The translations under genes and the position numbers were made by a program. Shown piece by piece: positions 53,810 to 61,720 of a DNA stretch of 64,000 bases (the stretch's first letter is position 1; each line of letters opens with the position of its first letter). Under the pieces are notes generated by a model that was given only the letters and a program-made list of their open reading frames with translations, had not been told where the DNA came from and ran no database searches. Source of the DNA: Planobacterium oryzisoli (lineage in GTDB: Bacteria > Bacteroidota > Bacteroidia > Flavobacteriales > Weeksellaceae); NCBI RefSeq assembly GCF_015354315.1, contig NZ_JADKYY010000003.1:159860-223859 (forward strand), in the 5' to 3' direction.

Positions 53810-54925
53810 CTACTTGGTTACAAAGGGCTTGACGAGTTTCTTGTTTGCCTGCCGTGCCTGCCCCTCTGCGCCCATCGTGTAGGTAAAACCAATACCCAGG
53901 GTTTGTTTCATCTGTGTTTTTCGTATCTGGTCGTGGTCGTAGAGCACATCCACTCCAATCAGCGCCGAGATGTAGCGGTTAAACTTCATATTAAGCATTC
54001 CGGAATAATTAATATCCACACGCTCGGGGTGGTTGACATAATTGGAAAAGAAGTTGAGTTGGTTTACCAGATGTACATCCTTATAGATTTTGAGTCGGTA
54101 TAGCAAATTAAGGTTCGCACCAAGCTCGGTGCGCACACTCTGTCCGTCTTCCTCCAGTCCGTACCTTCCCGCGGTCTGTAGTTTTGGATCCAGCACAAAG
54201 GTAAACTTACCGTTGGCCGGCCGGAAAATCACCTGAAAGTCCTCACTTGGGTTGTAGGAGATACCCACACCGACATTTAAATATCCCGGAGCCATAAATT
54301 TGGAAATACGATCGGTGTATTCCGGATCGGGGGTTTCGACGTAGTTATACCCAGGTGTAAACTGGGAAAGAAACTGATACCCCGTGGAAAGATAATAGTT
54401 CCTGCCCAGCTCGTAGCCGTAGTTGGATGCGAGGTTTATGAAATCCTCTGTTTTCCTTGTGGCCTGCCCTTCGGAGGCTACAAAGCCATAGCCCAGCTGC
54501 AAAATGTTTTCCAGGTAGTGTTTGTCTTTTTTGAAGCTCAAATTGTAACTGACCTTCCCCAGTACCCCCATATTGTTATTACCTCCGGAGTTCCAGTTGG
54601 AGAAGGACGCCTGATTGAAATGCAGGTTATTCTGCGCATAGAAAAACCAACGCTTTTCCTGGCGGTTATTTATAAGATTAAAGGGCGTTAAGGGAATTTC
54701 CTCGGGCACTTGGGGCACAACCACAATATCACGCACGACAATGGTGTCTTTCGGGTCCAAGGAAATCGTCTCAAGCACAGGATTGGCAAGACTGTCGAGA
54801 TTTAGCTGGGTTTTATTCCATTTGCTCTGCGCTATAGAATCGATTCTGCGTTGCAGCTCGGAGCGCTGTGCGGAGACAAAAACACTGGATAAAGTTAGCG
54901 TCAACAAAACATATCTTTTCACCAT
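53810..54925 (-). CDS. DUF3078 outer-membrane protein
   Basis: A 371-residue exported protein with a signal peptide (MVKRYVLLTLTLSSVFVSAQ). The DUF3078 core has NNLHFNQASFSNWNSGGNNNMGVLGKVSYN and a run of alternating beta strands fitting an outer-membrane barrel. It ends in a short Lys-rich tail rather than an aromatic residue. Function unknown. Start at ATG 54925; the upstream Met at 54946 would spoil the signal. A TATTTTTG box lies 18 bases ahead. Confidence 0.88.
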   Translation of the reverse strand: MVKRYVLLTLTLSSVFVSAQRSELQRRIDSIAQSKWNKTQLNLDSLANPVLETISLDPKDTIVVRDIVVVPQVPEEIPLTPFNLINNRQEKRWFFYAQNNLHFNQASFSNWNSGGNNNMGVLGKVSYNLSFKKDKHYLENILQLGYGFVASEGQATRKTEDFINLASNYGYELGRNYYLSTGYQFLSQFTPGYNYVETPDPEYTDRISKFMAPGYLNVGVGISYNPSEDFQVIFRPANGKFTFVLDPKLQTAGRYGLEEDGQSVRTELGANLNLLYRLKIYKDVHLVNQLNFFSNYVNHPERVDINYSGMLNMKFNRYISALIGVDVLYDHDQIRKTQMKQTLGIGFTYTMGAEGQARQANKKLVKPFVTK

Positions 54926-54943
54926 ACAACCAATTTTAAGATG

Positions 54944-54951
54944 CAAAAATA
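54944..54951 (-). promoter_or_regulatory. -7 box of the DUF3078 gene
   Basis: Minus-strand TATTTTTG, exact match to TAnnTTTG; leader about 13 bases. Confidence 0.45.
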
Positions 54952-55081
54952 TGGATTACAATTTACTAAGGCCCCTTCAACCAAATATTTTACTAATATT
55001 GGAAGGATTAAAAGGCACTTTATGGCAACTAATGCCAAAATAACCTGTTTTTTCCTCTGGCTAGTGATTTGATATCTACCA

Positions 55082-55864
55082 ATGGTCTTGAAAAAATTTA
55101 GTCTTAACCCAAAAGCCCTAACGCGCCCTTTGCTTCTCGTTGCCCTAATGTGGCTGGGATTTTTGCTGCAGTACACAGGGCTCGTGAGCACCTGCCAGGG
55201 CGCCCTTATACCCCTGGTCCCGGAAGGACTCAAGGGCGTCCTTTTCGCTCCTTTCCTGCACGGAAATCTCGAGCACCTAACCAGCAATTCCCTGCCCATT
55301 GCCGTTCTTGTATTTTTACTCTACCAGTTCTACCCGACTCTGGCCTGGAAGGTTCTTGCCACGGGCTGGATTGCTGCGGGTCTTTTAATCTGGAGCATTC
55401 CTCCCATCGCCCTGTTTTCTCAGGACAGCCTACCCTCCTGCATTGTAGGAGCAAGCGGTATTGTCTATGTCCTGGCCTTTTTTCTTTTTTTCAGCGGCGT
55501 CATTAGAAAAGAGCGGCATCTTATGGCGATAAGCCTGGTTGTAGGATTTTACTACGGCAGTTTAATCTGGGGAATATTTCCTGAGGAGTTTTTTTACCGT
55601 CTTGAAGAGCCCAGCAGAATATCCTGGCAGAGCCATTTGAGCGGCGCCCTGGTAGGTACCACCCTGGCCTTTGTATTCCGCAAGCGGGGAAGCAAAAGAA
55701 AGCGGTATATCTGGGAGTTCCCCAATTACTATAACGAGAAGGACGATATGCTTTGGCAGGAGTTCAAAGCAAATTCCCCGGAACTTTACCAGGAAATGCC
55801 GCAGAAAAAAGAAGACTCCATCTGGAAGCGCCTGGATAAAATCCGAAGGGAGGATTCCGATTGA
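55082..55864 (+). CDS. Rhomboid family intramembrane protease (second copy)
   Basis: A 260-residue rhomboid, distinct from the one beside mutL. The catalytic Ser is in IVGASGIVYVLA and the His in WQSHLSGALVG; the early HGNLEHLTSNSLP is the family's HxxxHxxxN pattern. A charged, cytosolic C-terminal tail of about 60 residues follows (PNYYNEKDDMLWQEF). It is preceded by about 150 bases shared with divergent DUF3078. Confidence 0.9.
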   Translation: MVLKKFSLNPKALTRPLLLVALMWLGFLLQYTGLVSTCQGALIPLVPEGLKGVLFAPFLHGNLEHLTSNSLPIAVLVFLLYQFYPTLAWKVLATGWIAAGLLIWSIPPIALFSQDSLPSCIVGASGIVYVLAFFLFFSGVIRKERHLMAISLVVGFYYGSLIWGIFPEEFFYRLEEPSRISWQSHLSGALVGTTLAFVFRKRGSKRKRYIWEFPNYYNEKDDMLWQEFKANSPELYQEMPQKKEDSIWKRLDKIRREDSD

Positions 55865-56081
55865 TACGTTTCTGCTTTTTTTTAACTGAAAGCCAATAAT
55901 TTGCCCGACCCGATGCGGGATTGCGCGTCGGGGATTTGACGCTTTGGTTTATTAACCCGTTTTTAATAATTCATCAAATTATTCTTAACATGGCTTTTTC
56001 TTTAACACTCGTGCGTTAATTATGAATTTAATAAAAATATTGTCTAGTTTCGCTGAATTTTCATTAACATTAAAAAGAATG
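55865..56081. other. Intergenic region with alternative hairpins
   Basis: No gene. At 55904-55932, CCCGAC pairs with GTCGGG, while inside it CCCG and CGGG (55909-55919) can pair instead, so two structures compete. The remainder is very AT-rich and leads into the gdhA promoter. Confidence 0.5.
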
Positions 56082-56112
56082 TTTGCGAGATTTAAAAAAA
56101 AAATTAAATTTG
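56082..56112 (+). promoter_or_regulatory. gdhA promoter (full consensus)
   Basis: TTTG (56082-56085), 19-base spacer, TAAATTTG (56105-56112). The leader is about 18 bases. Confidence 0.7.
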
Positions 56113-56134
56113 TTAATAATAATTATCACTTAAC

Positions 56135-57493
56135 ATGGAACATTATAATGTAGATCAAAAAATCCAGGAATTCGTAGCCAAAATTGAGGCGCGAAATCCA
56201 AACGAACCTGAGTTTCTTCAGGCCGTAAAAGAGGTAGCTGTCACCGTAATTCCTTTTATTGCAACACGGAAGGAATACAACGGAATGAAACTTCTTGAAA
56301 GAATGGCCGAAGCAGAACGCATTATTATTTTCCGAGTTCCATGGATAGACGACAAAGGAGAAATCCACGTAAACCGTGGGTACCGTATACAGATGAATTC
56401 GGCCATTGGTCCATATAAAGGCGGAATCCGTTTCCATCCTACCGTAAACCTCTCGGTTCTTAAATTCCTAGCATTTGAACAGGTCTTTAAAAACTCCCTG
56501 ACTACCCTTCCAATGGGCGGAGGAAAAGGGGGCGCCGATTTCGATCCTCAAGGGAAATCCGATATGGAAATCATGCGTTTCTGTCAAGCGTTCATGACCG
56601 AGATGTGCAAACACATTGGTCCGGAGACCGACGTTCCGGCAGGAGATATCGGAGTGGGGGCCAAAGAGATTGGGTACCTTTTCGGACAGTATAAAAAGAT
56701 CCGCAATGAATTCACCGGTGTACTTACCGGCAAGGGACTGGCCTACGGGGGCTCACTTATCCGCCCGGAAGCTACCGGATACGGAGTAGTATATTTCTGC
56801 GAACAGATGCTAAAGACCAAAGGAGAGAGCATAGAGGGTAAGACCTTTGCGGTATCCGGGTTTGGTAACGTGGCCTGGGGCGTAGTGAAGAAAGTGAATG
56901 AACTGGGCGGTAAGGTGCTTACCATTTCCGGTCCGGACGGATACATCTACGACAAGGACGGGATTTCCGGAGAAAAAGTGGATTACATGCTGCAAATGCG
57001 CGCCTCTGGGAACAACCGCGCAGAAGACTACGTAAACCAGTTCCCTGGCGCAGAATTCTTTGCAGGCAGAAGACCTTGGGAGGTTAAGTGTGATGTGGCT
57101 ATTCCAGCCGCAACGCAGAATGAACTGCACCTGGAGGATGCCGAGAAATTAGTCGCCAACGGGGTAATGTGCGTGACGGAGGCTGCCAATATGCCTTCCA
57201 CGCTGGATGCCATCAATTACTTCCTGGACAATAAAGTACTGTTTAGTCCTGGTAAGGCTTCCAACGCAGGGGGTGTAGCTACCTCAGGTCTGGAGATGAC
57301 GCAGAATTCCATCCGTTTGAACTGGACTTCCGAGGAAGTGGATGCACGACTTAAGGAAATTATGATCGGGATCCATAAGGCCTGCCGTGATTTTGGAAAA
57401 GAAGAGGACGGATACGTAAACTACGTGAAAGGAGCAAACATTGCGGGCTTTGTAAAAGTAGCCGAAGCCATGCTTGCCCAGGGTGTGGTCTAA
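56135..57493 (+). CDS. gdhA: NADP-type glutamate dehydrogenase
   Basis: Links ammonia and 2-oxoglutarate to glutamate. A 452-residue hexameric type enzyme with RIQMNSAIGPYKGGIRFHP, the active-site Lys in LPMGGGKGGADFDP, GDIGVGAKEIG, the dinucleotide loop VSGFGNVAWG and the late KASNAGGVATSGLEM. Length and the PQGKSDMEIMRFCQ block fit the NADP-linked biosynthetic form. Confidence 0.95.
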   Translation: MEHYNVDQKIQEFVAKIEARNPNEPEFLQAVKEVAVTVIPFIATRKEYNGMKLLERMAEAERIIIFRVPWIDDKGEIHVNRGYRIQMNSAIGPYKGGIRFHPTVNLSVLKFLAFEQVFKNSLTTLPMGGGKGGADFDPQGKSDMEIMRFCQAFMTEMCKHIGPETDVPAGDIGVGAKEIGYLFGQYKKIRNEFTGVLTGKGLAYGGSLIRPEATGYGVVYFCEQMLKTKGESIEGKTFAVSGFGNVAWGVVKKVNELGGKVLTISGPDGYIYDKDGISGEKVDYMLQMRASGNNRAEDYVNQFPGAEFFAGRRPWEVKCDVAIPAATQNELHLEDAEKLVANGVMCVTEAANMPSTLDAINYFLDNKVLFSPGKASNAGGVATSGLEMTQNSIRLNWTSEEVDARLKEIMIGIHKACRDFGKEEDGYVNYVKGANIAGFVKVAEAMLAQGVV

Positions 57494-57514
57494 CCCCACA
57501 ACCTTCAATATAGT

Positions 57515-57550
57515 AAGAGTCCCTGCCCCGTGCAGGGACTCTTATTTTTT
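57515..57550 (+). terminator. gdhA terminator
   Basis: A 12-bp perfect stem (57515-57526 with 57532-57543, loop CCCGT) followed by a long T-tract. It overlaps the stop codon of the convergent gene. Confidence 0.85.
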
Positions 57551-58036
57551 TTGCTCCAAATGCCTTTGAAGCTTTTCCACAGCCAGATAGGCCGCAGGGC
57601 AAATAAGGGTGTTTTGCAGGGTAAGATGGTTAATCTGATAGATTTTCTTGCGGTCCGTGTGGGGGTATTCTCGACAGGCTTTAGGCCGGACCGCATAAAT
57701 AGAGCAGGCATTATCCGGCAGTAAAAAAGTGCAGGGAACCTGTTGTAACACCCGATCGCCGTCTTCATCGGTGCGCAAATATCTGGAAATAAACTCTCCC
57801 GGCCGGATTCTGAGGAATTTGGCAATGCGCTCGATATCTGCATCGGTAAAGAGCGGCCCGGTGGTCTTACAGCAGTTGGCACATTTCAGGCAGTCGATTT
57901 CTTCAAAGACCTCTTCATGGATCTCCTGGGTGAGGTAATCCAGATTTCTGGGCGGTTTTTTCTTAAGAGCAGCAAGAAATTTCCTGTGCTCCGACTGCCT
58001 CTTTAGGGCAAGTTTCCTGAAGTGCGCTACATCCAT
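57542..58036 (-). CDS. YkgJ family cysteine-cluster protein
   Basis: A 164-residue protein of the YkgJ/Fe-Zn cluster family. The cysteine set is CLKCANCC near residue 50, then PCTFLLPDNACSIYAVRPKACREYPH, and a last Cys in LICPAAY. These likely bind zinc or an iron-sulfur cluster. Function unknown. Confidence 0.88.
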   Translation of the reverse strand: MDVAHFRKLALKRQSEHRKFLAALKKKPPRNLDYLTQEIHEEVFEEIDCLKCANCCKTTGPLFTDADIERIAKFLRIRPGEFISRYLRTDEDGDRVLQQVPCTFLLPDNACSIYAVRPKACREYPHTDRKKIYQINHLTLQNTLICPAAYLAVEKLQRHLEQKK

Positions 58037-58122
58037 AGGATCTGTGTTTTATTGCAATACTGCTGGGCAAAGGTACGCCATTGAATTAATTACTAACTTT
58101 ACTGACCCAAAACCATCGCAGC

Positions 58123-58512
58123 GTGCAGACCCGAGAACTTTCCACCAGAGAAGATATTGAAGAACTTGTCAATCACTTTTACAAGAAAGTGGACCGTGAT
58201 CCCGTCATTGGCTTTTTCTTCAATTCTATTGCAAAAGTGCAGTGGGATGACCATCTACCTAAAATGTACAGCTTCTGGGAAACCTTACTCTTTGGGCAGA
58301 TATCCTACAAAGGAAATCCTATGGCGGCGCATTTTCCAATCAATGCGCAGCACCCGATGAAAAAGGAGCATTTTGAGCACTGGCTGAAACTCTGGACAGA
58401 GAGCGTGGAAACCCTCTTCCACGGTGAGATAGCAGATCTGGCTATTTACAAGGCCGGAAATATCGCGCGCCTTATGGCCCATAAGATGGAAGTAGCCACC
58501 CGATTAAGCTAA
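58123..58512 (+). CDS. Group 3 truncated haemoglobin
   Basis: A 129-residue truncated globin of group 3 (trHbP). It starts with GTG (58123). The 2-on-2 fold landmarks are VNHFYKKVDRDPVIGFFF, the CD-region MYSFWETLLFG and the proximal His in HPMKKEHFEHWLKLW. Group 3 globins bind oxygen or NO; role here not evident. It overlaps the convergent antiporter gene by 4 bases. Confidence 0.9.
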   Translation: MQTRELSTREDIEELVNHFYKKVDRDPVIGFFFNSIAKVQWDDHLPKMYSFWETLLFGQISYKGNPMAAHFPINAQHPMKKEHFEHWLKLWTESVETLFHGEIADLAIYKAGNIARLMAHKMEVATRLS

Positions 58513-59585
58513 GGCACGATCACAGTAAAGATATACGCCGCGAGATTCACCAGGAGCACCGTTCCGTACAGCACATTGGTTTTCCCCCTGCTTAAGGATA
58601 GCATGACGATACACACCGAGAGGGCAAGCAGAATGATGGATTTTAGATCCAGACCCAGCACAAAGGGAATATCGTAAATGATACATACCACCGATACGGC
58701 AGGTATAGTAAGTCCCACACTGGCCAGGGCGCTTCCCAGACCCAGATTAATGGAGGACTGAATCTGGTTGTTTCTGGCGGCGCGGATTGCGGCCAGTCCT
58801 TCGGGAAGCAAAACCACCAGGGCAATGATAACCCCCACCAGTGCCCTTGGAGCGCCAATGCTGCTGACAAATCCTTCAATGACCGGAGAAAGCCCCTTAG
58901 CCATTAAAATGACCACCGCCAGACACAATACTAAAAGGATCAGGCTTATGATCGTTACCGCCCTACTTGGGGGAGCAGCTTCATGTACGGTATGGTTTGG
59001 ATCCTCCACGACGAAAAAGTTCCGGTGGCGAACGGTCTGTACCATAAGAAAAGTCCCGTAGATGACCAGGCAGGCAATGGAGACAAAAATGAGCTGCGAT
59101 TCGGTATAAAAAGGTCCCCGTACACTGGAAGTATAATTGGGAAGAATTAAAGTTAGAACCAGAATAGCTACAAGACTTACCAAATACGTGGTAGCAGAGC
59201 TTCGCATAAAAAACTGTTCTTTGTATTTAACGCCACCCACCCAGATACAGATGCCCAGAATCCCGTTTAGGATAATCATAACGGCTGCAAATATCGTGTC
59301 CCGGGCATAGGTGATTGCGCCCTCCCCTCCCGAGAGCATAAACGATATGATAAGACCAACCTCAAGAATGGTTATACAAATGGCCAGAATAATGGTACCG
59401 TACGGCTCGCCTACTTTATGTGCTATGACCTCGGCATGATGTACTGCAGCAAGTACCGAAGCAAAAAGAAACGCGGTTCCCACAATGCTTCCGATGTTTC
59501 CGTATTCCAGAAATCCTCCCAAATAGAAGATTCCTGCTACGACGGGAAAGACGTTGTACCATTTAAGAAATTGAGTGGTGCGCAT
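58509..59585 (-). CDS. ChaA-type calcium/sodium:proton antiporter
   Basis: A 358-residue CaCA-superfamily exchanger. The two inverted alpha repeats are GEPYGTIILAICITILEVGLI and LLPEGLAAIRAARNNQIQSS followed by LGLGSALASVGL. It has about eleven hydrophobic helices. I start at the ATG 59585 (MRTTQFLKW); an upstream frame extends to 59627. The exchanged ion cannot be read from sequence. Confidence 0.88.
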   Translation of the reverse strand: MRTTQFLKWYNVFPVVAGIFYLGGFLEYGNIGSIVGTAFLFASVLAAVHHAEVIAHKVGEPYGTIILAICITILEVGLIISFMLSGGEGAITYARDTIFAAVMIILNGILGICIWVGGVKYKEQFFMRSSATTYLVSLVAILVLTLILPNYTSSVRGPFYTESQLIFVSIACLVIYGTFLMVQTVRHRNFFVVEDPNHTVHEAAPPSRAVTIISLILLVLCLAVVILMAKGLSPVIEGFVSSIGAPRALVGVIIALVVLLPEGLAAIRAARNNQIQSSINLGLGSALASVGLTIPAVSVVCIIYDIPFVLGLDLKSIILLALSVCIVMLSLSRGKTNVLYGTVLLVNLAAYIFTVIVP

Positions 59586-59658
59586 AGTGTACTGGATTTT
59601 AGTTGCAAAATACAAAAAATCTATCAAAATTGCTTTTAAAATACATTTTAATGATAAT

Positions 59659-60009
59659 CTAGTTCCACAGGTAATAGTCCTGGAAGTCGGTTACCATATG
59701 CCAGAGAAGACCTATAGCCACCACCCGGAAATTTCCTTTCAGAAAAAGACTCCCTAATAAATACAGCGCTATCATGGGGTAGGTATGCAGCGGATGAAAT
59801 CCAATGCTGTTTCTATTGGGATCAAAAAGCGGATCGGCAAAAATATGGTCCAGATCTACCAGCATTGTTAGAAGCAGCAGCGCATAGGTTTTTTTACAGT
59901 TCCTAGGCGCAAGAAAAAAAGCGATAAGCGCCGGGAATACCAGATGCAGAAAATAATGCACCCCCGTTTGAAGCTCCACCGCGGGAAGCGCTGTACCTAA
60001 AGCCTCCAT
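59659..60009 (-). CDS. DUF6122-like membrane protein
   Basis: A 116-residue membrane protein with three to four helices. HYFLHLVFPALIAFFL, LLTMLVDLDHIFADPLFDPNRNSIGFHPLH and LLWHMVTDFQDY match what I know as DUF6122. The His/Asp spacing recalls small membrane-bound metal-dependent hydrolases (YdjM-like), but no activity is known. Confidence 0.78.
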   Translation of the reverse strand: MEALGTALPAVELQTGVHYFLHLVFPALIAFFLAPRNCKKTYALLLLTMLVDLDHIFADPLFDPNRNSIGFHPLHTYPMIALYLLGSLFLKGNFRVVAIGLLWHMVTDFQDYYLWN

Positions 60010-60013
60010 ATCA

Positions 60014-60043
60014 AAGCGTGCGGGGCGCTCTCCCCGCTAGCTT
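60014..60043. repeat. GC-rich hairpin between hflX and DUF6122
   Basis: GCGGGG (60020-60025) pairs with CCCCGC (60032-60037), with an outer AAGC/GCTT stem. It has no T-tract in either direction, so terminator function is uncertain. Confidence 0.4.
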
Positions 60044-60059
60044 ACTGCAAGACAACTCG

Positions 60060-61277
60060 TTACGAAGTGGTTTCTTCATCGTCGAAATATTCAAAAAGAA
60101 AGTCGTTGTACGGGAAACGCGCGATATGCAGCTTGTGAACCTCCTCGTAGAGTAGCTTCTTGAGCTCTGGGAAGTTCTCTTTACTCGTGGCAGAAATAAA
60201 TACGGTAGGAAACTTGTTCTTGGCCATCCACGTACGTTTCCATTCCTCTAGTGAGATGTTCTTTCTGGTGGAAGGGGTAAGATCATCCTCTTCCTTCACC
60301 TCATAGGCAAAGGCATCAATCTTATTAAACACCATGATCATGGGTTTTTGATTTGCTCCGATTTCAGTTAGAATCTGGTGGACCGAGTTAATATGGTCCT
60401 CAAAGCTCTCATGCGAAATATCCACAACGTGCACAAGAAGATCCGCCTCCCGGACCTCATCCAAAGTAGACTTAAAACTCTCTACGAGCTGGGTAGGGAG
60501 CTTGCGGATGAATCCCACCGTGTCGGTAAGTAAAAACGGTAGGTTTCCGATCACGACCTTACGTACCGTAGTATCCAAGGTGGCAAAGAGCTTGTCTTCG
60601 GCAAAGACCTCCGATTTGGAAAGTGCATTCATCAGGGTGGATTTTCCTACATTGGTATATCCCACCAGGGCCACACGGATCATTTTCCCGCGGTTCTGGC
60701 GCTGCGTCTGCATCTGTTTGTCAATGGTTTTAAGCTTCTCCTTTAAAAGGGATATTCGGTCCCGGATGATACGGCGGTCGGTTTCTATCTCCGTCTCCCC
60801 CGGTCCGCGCATCCCGATACCACCCCTTTGGCGCTCCAAGTGGGTCCACATTCGGGTAAGGCGGGGAAGAAGGTATTCGTACTGCGCCAGTTCCACCTGC
60901 GTTCGTGCGTAGGAGGTCTGGGCGCGCTGGGCAAAAATGTCCAGGATAAGGTTCGTACGGTCTATTATTTTTACTTCCAGTTCCCGCTCCAGGTTCTTTA
61001 ACTGCGATGGCGAGAGCTCGTCGTCAAAAATCACCGTTCCTATTTCGTTGGCGTGCACGTACTCACGGATTTCCTGTGCTTTACCGCTTCCTACAAAGGT
61101 TTTTGAGTCCGGCTGACTCATTTTTTGCGTGAATCTCTGGTGTACCTGCGCTCCGGCAGTAAATGCCAGAAACTCCAGTTCGTCCATATATTCCTGCAGT
61201 TTTTCTTCCGATTGCTCCTTGGTTACCAGTCCCACGAGGACGGCTTTCTCATAGTTATGTTCTTTTTTCTCCAGCAT
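60060..61277 (-). CDS. hflX: Ribosome-splitting GTPase HflX
   Basis: GTPase that rescues stalled or heat-damaged ribosomes. The N-terminal domain has TFVGSGKAQEI and LSPSQLKNLERELEVKIIDR; the linker has RGGIGMRGPGETEIETDRR; the G domain has GYTNVGKSTLMNAL (G1), DTVGFIRKLP (G3) and FNKID (G4). It is 405 residues. Confidence 0.95.
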   Translation of the reverse strand: MLEKKEHNYEKAVLVGLVTKEQSEEKLQEYMDELEFLAFTAGAQVHQRFTQKMSQPDSKTFVGSGKAQEIREYVHANEIGTVIFDDELSPSQLKNLERELEVKIIDRTNLILDIFAQRAQTSYARTQVELAQYEYLLPRLTRMWTHLERQRGGIGMRGPGETEIETDRRIIRDRISLLKEKLKTIDKQMQTQRQNRGKMIRVALVGYTNVGKSTLMNALSKSEVFAEDKLFATLDTTVRKVVIGNLPFLLTDTVGFIRKLPTQLVESFKSTLDEVREADLLVHVVDISHESFEDHINSVHQILTEIGANQKPMIMVFNKIDAFAYEVKEEDDLTPSTRKNISLEEWKRTWMAKNKFPTVFISATSKENFPELKKLLYEEVHKLHIARFPYNDFLFEYFDDEETTS

Positions 61278-61301
61278 AGTTTTTTTTCTCTAATAAATAG
61301 T

Positions 61302-61577
61302 TTAGCTGCCCTTGGGCACGTCACCGTCCTTGAATCTCAGTTTGGCAAAACACAGTATGGTTGTGGCAACAACCGATATACTGTTGGTCACGATCATGGA
61401 AATATGCTCGTTGAGTATTCCGTAGTAGAGCCAGAGCGCCGAACTGACAATACCGATAATACAGGTTACCAGGGAAATCTCCTCGGCAGAACGCTCCCTG
61501 AAAATCTTTATAATTTGGGGTATAAACAAAGCCGAGGAAAGGCCACCCGCCACAAAACCAATAATTTCTGTATTCAT
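61302..61577 (-). CDS. SemiSWEET-type sugar transporter
   Basis: A 91-residue three-helix protein of the SemiSWEET/PQ-loop type, which dimerises to carry sugars. The family core is visible: GFVAGGLSSALFIPQIIKIF, RSAEEISLVTCIIGIVSSALWLYYG and the last helix. I take the Met at 61577; the frame is open to 61625. It ends 24 bases before hflX and may be cotranscribed with it. Confidence 0.85.
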   Translation of the reverse strand: MNTEIIGFVAGGLSSALFIPQIIKIFRERSAEEISLVTCIIGIVSSALWLYYGILNEHISMIVTNSISVVATTILCFAKLRFKDGDVPKGS

Positions 61578-61720
61578 CGATTGCTTTTTATCTGTAAAGG
61601 CGCACGGAAAATCACGGGGCCCCAAACACCTTCTAAGGACTTATTTTTATAAAGTGTGAATACAATTACCCAAAATTAAGCCAAAAAATAAGTAAATTGC
61701 AGGAAAAATTTATCAAACAT

